Positions 61,591 through 64,000 of a DNA stretch of 64,000 nt are shown in pieces. The translations under genes and the position numbers were made by a program. How positions within the stretch are numbered: the first letter of the stretch is position 1; the number at the start of each line of letters is the position of its first letter. Below the pieces are notes generated by a model. The model searched no databases. It saw nothing but the letters and a program-made list of their open reading frames with translations, and was not told where the DNA came from. The stretch comes from Lepidostoma basale (Eukaryota; Arthropoda; Insecta; Trichoptera; Lepidostomatidae), in assembly GCA_022606425.2 (NCBI GenBank), contig JAHDVF020000438.1:51001-115000 (forward strand). The letters are read 5' to 3'.

Positions 61591-62880
61591 ACTTAAATAA
61601 GGAGATTATATAGGTTATAATAAACTATCTTATTATTCAATCAATAAACTGATTGATATATCAATATTTTTCCTGAAATATTTACATCTTGAATAATACC
61701 ACATTTTTTACACTTATTTGTAATTAGTTTGGTAAGCACAGCTGAAGTAAGCAAATCATACAAAACCATACACCAGCCTTTCGATATCGACGAATCTAAT
61801 CATAAGAATAATGATTATACTCAAGAAAAAACAAAACAAGATCAAATAATTCGAATCCCTTAATGCGTCCATGTTTAGAATCGAAATAATCGACGAGCAT
61901 GCGTTGCACGGTGTATCAATGGGGAGATCACTTGAGAGAAGTGATGTAATACCTACAATCTCACGGACAACCCGTACGCAGCCTTGGCATAAGTAAGTTA
62001 GTTATTTATTTTCAATTTTACCAGTGTCTCCATTTTTCACAGTGACTACTAAGTTTCGGTATTGAGAAAAAAAAAGGTTTTCAAAGGGATCCAAACATGT
62101 CCCGACGGATGGAACACACGATAAACAAAAACCACAAATAGAATTTCTCAAAATAAATCGAACTTTGATCAACAATTCAGCATTTCTCATGTTTATATTA
62201 ATCGAATTTGTGTCTTTTTTTTCTTCATAAAAAACAAGATATGCAGGAATATATATTATCAGAGATCTAATCCGATATTCGTGTCGTGAATTTTGAAATT
62301 GGGTTTGAATAATTTCGATGCGTTCATTGTTCTTTTGAGTGTCGCTTAATATGTATGAGACGGTGGTGTTTCTTTGTTTAGCGATTTTTTACGCCATATT
62401 TTTTTTCAACACGGAATGAATCCGCTTTCATTACGTGTATGGGCGGCTGAAGTGGCGATAAATTTCCAACAAGCATCTCGGATTTACCACGTGGTGTAAC
62501 ACGTGTATCTGCGGGCACTTGCCGTATGGGAGAGTCTGTTGGATCCCCAAAGGTAATAAATTCCTCATATTTCCAATACGCGTAATTAAATATGACATAA
62601 AACGTAACCCCGCCCGTCGATGTGGCGCTTAATTGCCGAATAAATTTCACAGCGTGCGTTTCGACCAGGAATATCTGTTAAATTAAATTCAAATAAGAAT
62701 GATTTATTAGGGGTTTATGAACAGTATCGAGAGTATGCACGATATATTGACTACATCCTTGTAGATATCGTACGAAATTTCCTTCGCATAATACAGCTGT
62801 ATATTCCATTTATTTATTACCTTAATTACTTTGATTATACTAGATCTATTTTTTTTCTTAATTGATTAGAGGCCTTTAAG
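61591..62880. other. Mostly non-coding; a faint LINE scrap
   Basis: 61835-61960 (AAATAATCGACGAGCATGCG, TTGCACGGTGTATCAATG) is a barely readable family A remnant. Open frames at 62002-62190 and 62378-62650 have no recognised motif. Confidence 0.4.
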
Positions 62881-63262
62881 ATGTGGATACACCGAATAAT
62901 GTTACGCATCTCTTGGACTGACATGGTCAGCAACACAAACGTTCTCGATAGAGCCAGAGTTGACAGAGAGTTGCTGAGCAACATCAAAGTCCGTAAGGTG
63001 TTCTACTTGGGCCATGTTCTGAGAGGCGAAAAATACGCACTGTTACATCTGATCTTAAAGGGTAAGATTGAGGGTCGACGAGGTGTTTGGAGAAGGCAGG
63101 TTTCCTGGCTGAGGAACATCCGAGAGTGGACAGGGCTGAGGACCGTGGAGGACCTGTTCCGAGCTGCCCAGGACAGGGAGGCCTACTTAAGGGTGATAGA
63201 GGGGATCTCCCCAACGTTGGGGAGACCCGACAGGACACAGAAAAGAAGAAGAATAATAATTG
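62881..63262 (+). pseudogene. Family B LINE, long C-terminal frame
   Basis: An open frame with MWIHRIMLRISWTDMVSNTN, LLSNIKVRKVFYLGHVLRGE, KYALLHLILKGKIEGRRGVW, RRQVSWLRNIREWTGLRTVE, DLFRAAQDREAYLRVIEGIS, then PTLGRPDRTQ and a GAAGAAGAATAATAAT tail through which the frame runs on to 63348. The first ~110 residues match the C-terminal segment of RTE-like ORF2 proteins (MW..R..L.ISW...V.N..VL, K..YLGH..R..KY.LL..I..GKI). Frame intact but only the terminal ~125 residues are element-derived. Confidence 0.75.
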
Positions 63263-63599
63263 GTTTTAACATTACAATCCTTGCTGTTGGTTATCTCAAT
63301 GATTTTAATATTAGTTTAACAAATTTTGTTTCTATATTTTGCATTTAATTTCAAGTCTACAGAGCTGACTCAGTCCATGGGCTATCAATATATGTTCCGA
63401 TATTCGCGTTACAGCTGAGGAAACAATGTAAAACCTCATCCTAATAAGCTAATTATATAACACTACTACTAAATACCGCAGAAACTATTCAATAGCAGTT
63501 ATTAATCATACAAGTAACTCCCTGGTTGGTTGGTGAGGTTACAATATATATTATTTATAGTTTTCAATAATTTGATCCTTGCTGGTAGTTTTCTCAGAG
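63263..63599. other. AT-rich spacer
   Basis: No feature recognised. Confidence 0.35.
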
Positions 63600-63958
63600 A
63601 TATTATTATTACAACATTAATGTATACAAATACTTGTAGACAAATACTGGATTTTACTTGTGTCTCAATAGAGACGAAGATGTAAATTGTTTATCTGGGA
63701 ACAGAATATGGTGGTCGAGGCGCTTACAGGACTTATGACCTGTCATTGGTTGGGTTAAGCGATCGCTTTATGTTAACAACATTCCCCATTCCACCCTTCT
63801 TACGACCACCACGTCTGTAAATTTTTTGGAAGATATATATTTGCTACAATGTTGAGAAACACTTCACATTTTTTAGTTCAATCTACACTAGCTCCATCTA
63901 TTAGGATTAGGTGTAAGCATTAAACAGAAAATCTTTATTAATGCAATGTGAAAGGCTA
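63600..63958 (+). repeat. Family F repeat (copy 3, inverted terminal module)
   Basis: ATACAAATACTTGTAGACAA, TCTCAATAGAGACGAAGATG, ATGACCTGTCATTGGTTGGG, CTACACTAG, then the 75-bp module GCATTAAACAGAAAATCTTT, ATTAATGCAATGTGAAAGGC in the opposite relative orientation to copy 1. Confidence 0.75.
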
Positions 63959-64000
63959 TGCAATTATACTTATCGATTTTTTTTTATACACAAATGAGAC

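Noticed and set aside
62881..63348. 155-residue novel protein
   Set aside because: The N-terminal part is a LINE ORF2 C-terminus and the last ~28 residues are read-through of the simple-repeat tail.

Overview
The window looks like AT-rich insect (arthropod) nuclear DNA made almost entirely of dead or dying transposable elements. I see no host gene with a convincing exon structure, no rRNA and no bona fide tRNA gene. The insect call rests on two D,D34D mariner transposons with TA target duplications, many 5'-truncated non-LTR retrotransposon 3' ends of the kind common in moth and butterfly genomes, and a tRNA-headed SINE. Lepidoptera is a guess from family resemblance; the species cannot be named.

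Layout. (1) The commonest repeat is a non-LTR retrotransposon, called family A here, with about 25 copies on both strands. Its reverse-transcriptase C-terminus ends in ...SAYPfG(E/K)... and its 3' end is a shared ~60-bp block closed by a TTAG microsatellite tail, or GTT in two copies. One copy (47610-48035) has a perfect 14-bp target duplication. (2) Four other non-LTR groups (B, C, D, E) and Jockey-like and CR1/L2-like reverse transcriptases are present as fragments. (3) A ~413-bp SINE-like element (779-1191, 52071-52484, two truncated copies) carries the family A 3' end, which suggests it was mobilised by family A. (4) A tRNA-headed SINE has six copies. (5) Two mariners are structurally complete: 27580-28864 (two frameshifts) and 59739-61052 (open apart from one 1-base indel near the C-terminus). 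There is also a hAT relic, a DUF4817-like transposase N-terminus inside a ~1.8-kb inverted repeat, and several MITEs.

(6) The most interesting layer is a set of short, often inverted-paired repeats carrying hammerhead-ribozyme-like motifs: a CUGANGA box, a hairpin, GAAA, then a self-complementary ACAUGU, ACCGGU or ACAGCUGU ending in UC or UU. At 34317-34361 all parts are present, including a 7-bp stem I. Stem II and stem III differ in sequence between families yet stay complementary. A Penelope-like GIY-YIG endonuclease relic (21865-22160) adjoins the same terminal repeat that surrounds one motif (43918-44050), so I infer that at least that group derives from Penelope-like retroelements, which are known to carry hammerheads. 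Every copy has one unpaired A or U between the CUGANGA box and stem II, unlike textbook hammerheads.

How the parts relate: family A (its own copies and probably the SINE), Penelope-like enzymes (inferred for the ribozyme repeats) and mariner/piggyBac-like transposases account for most of the sequence, with several clear nestings that give relative ages.
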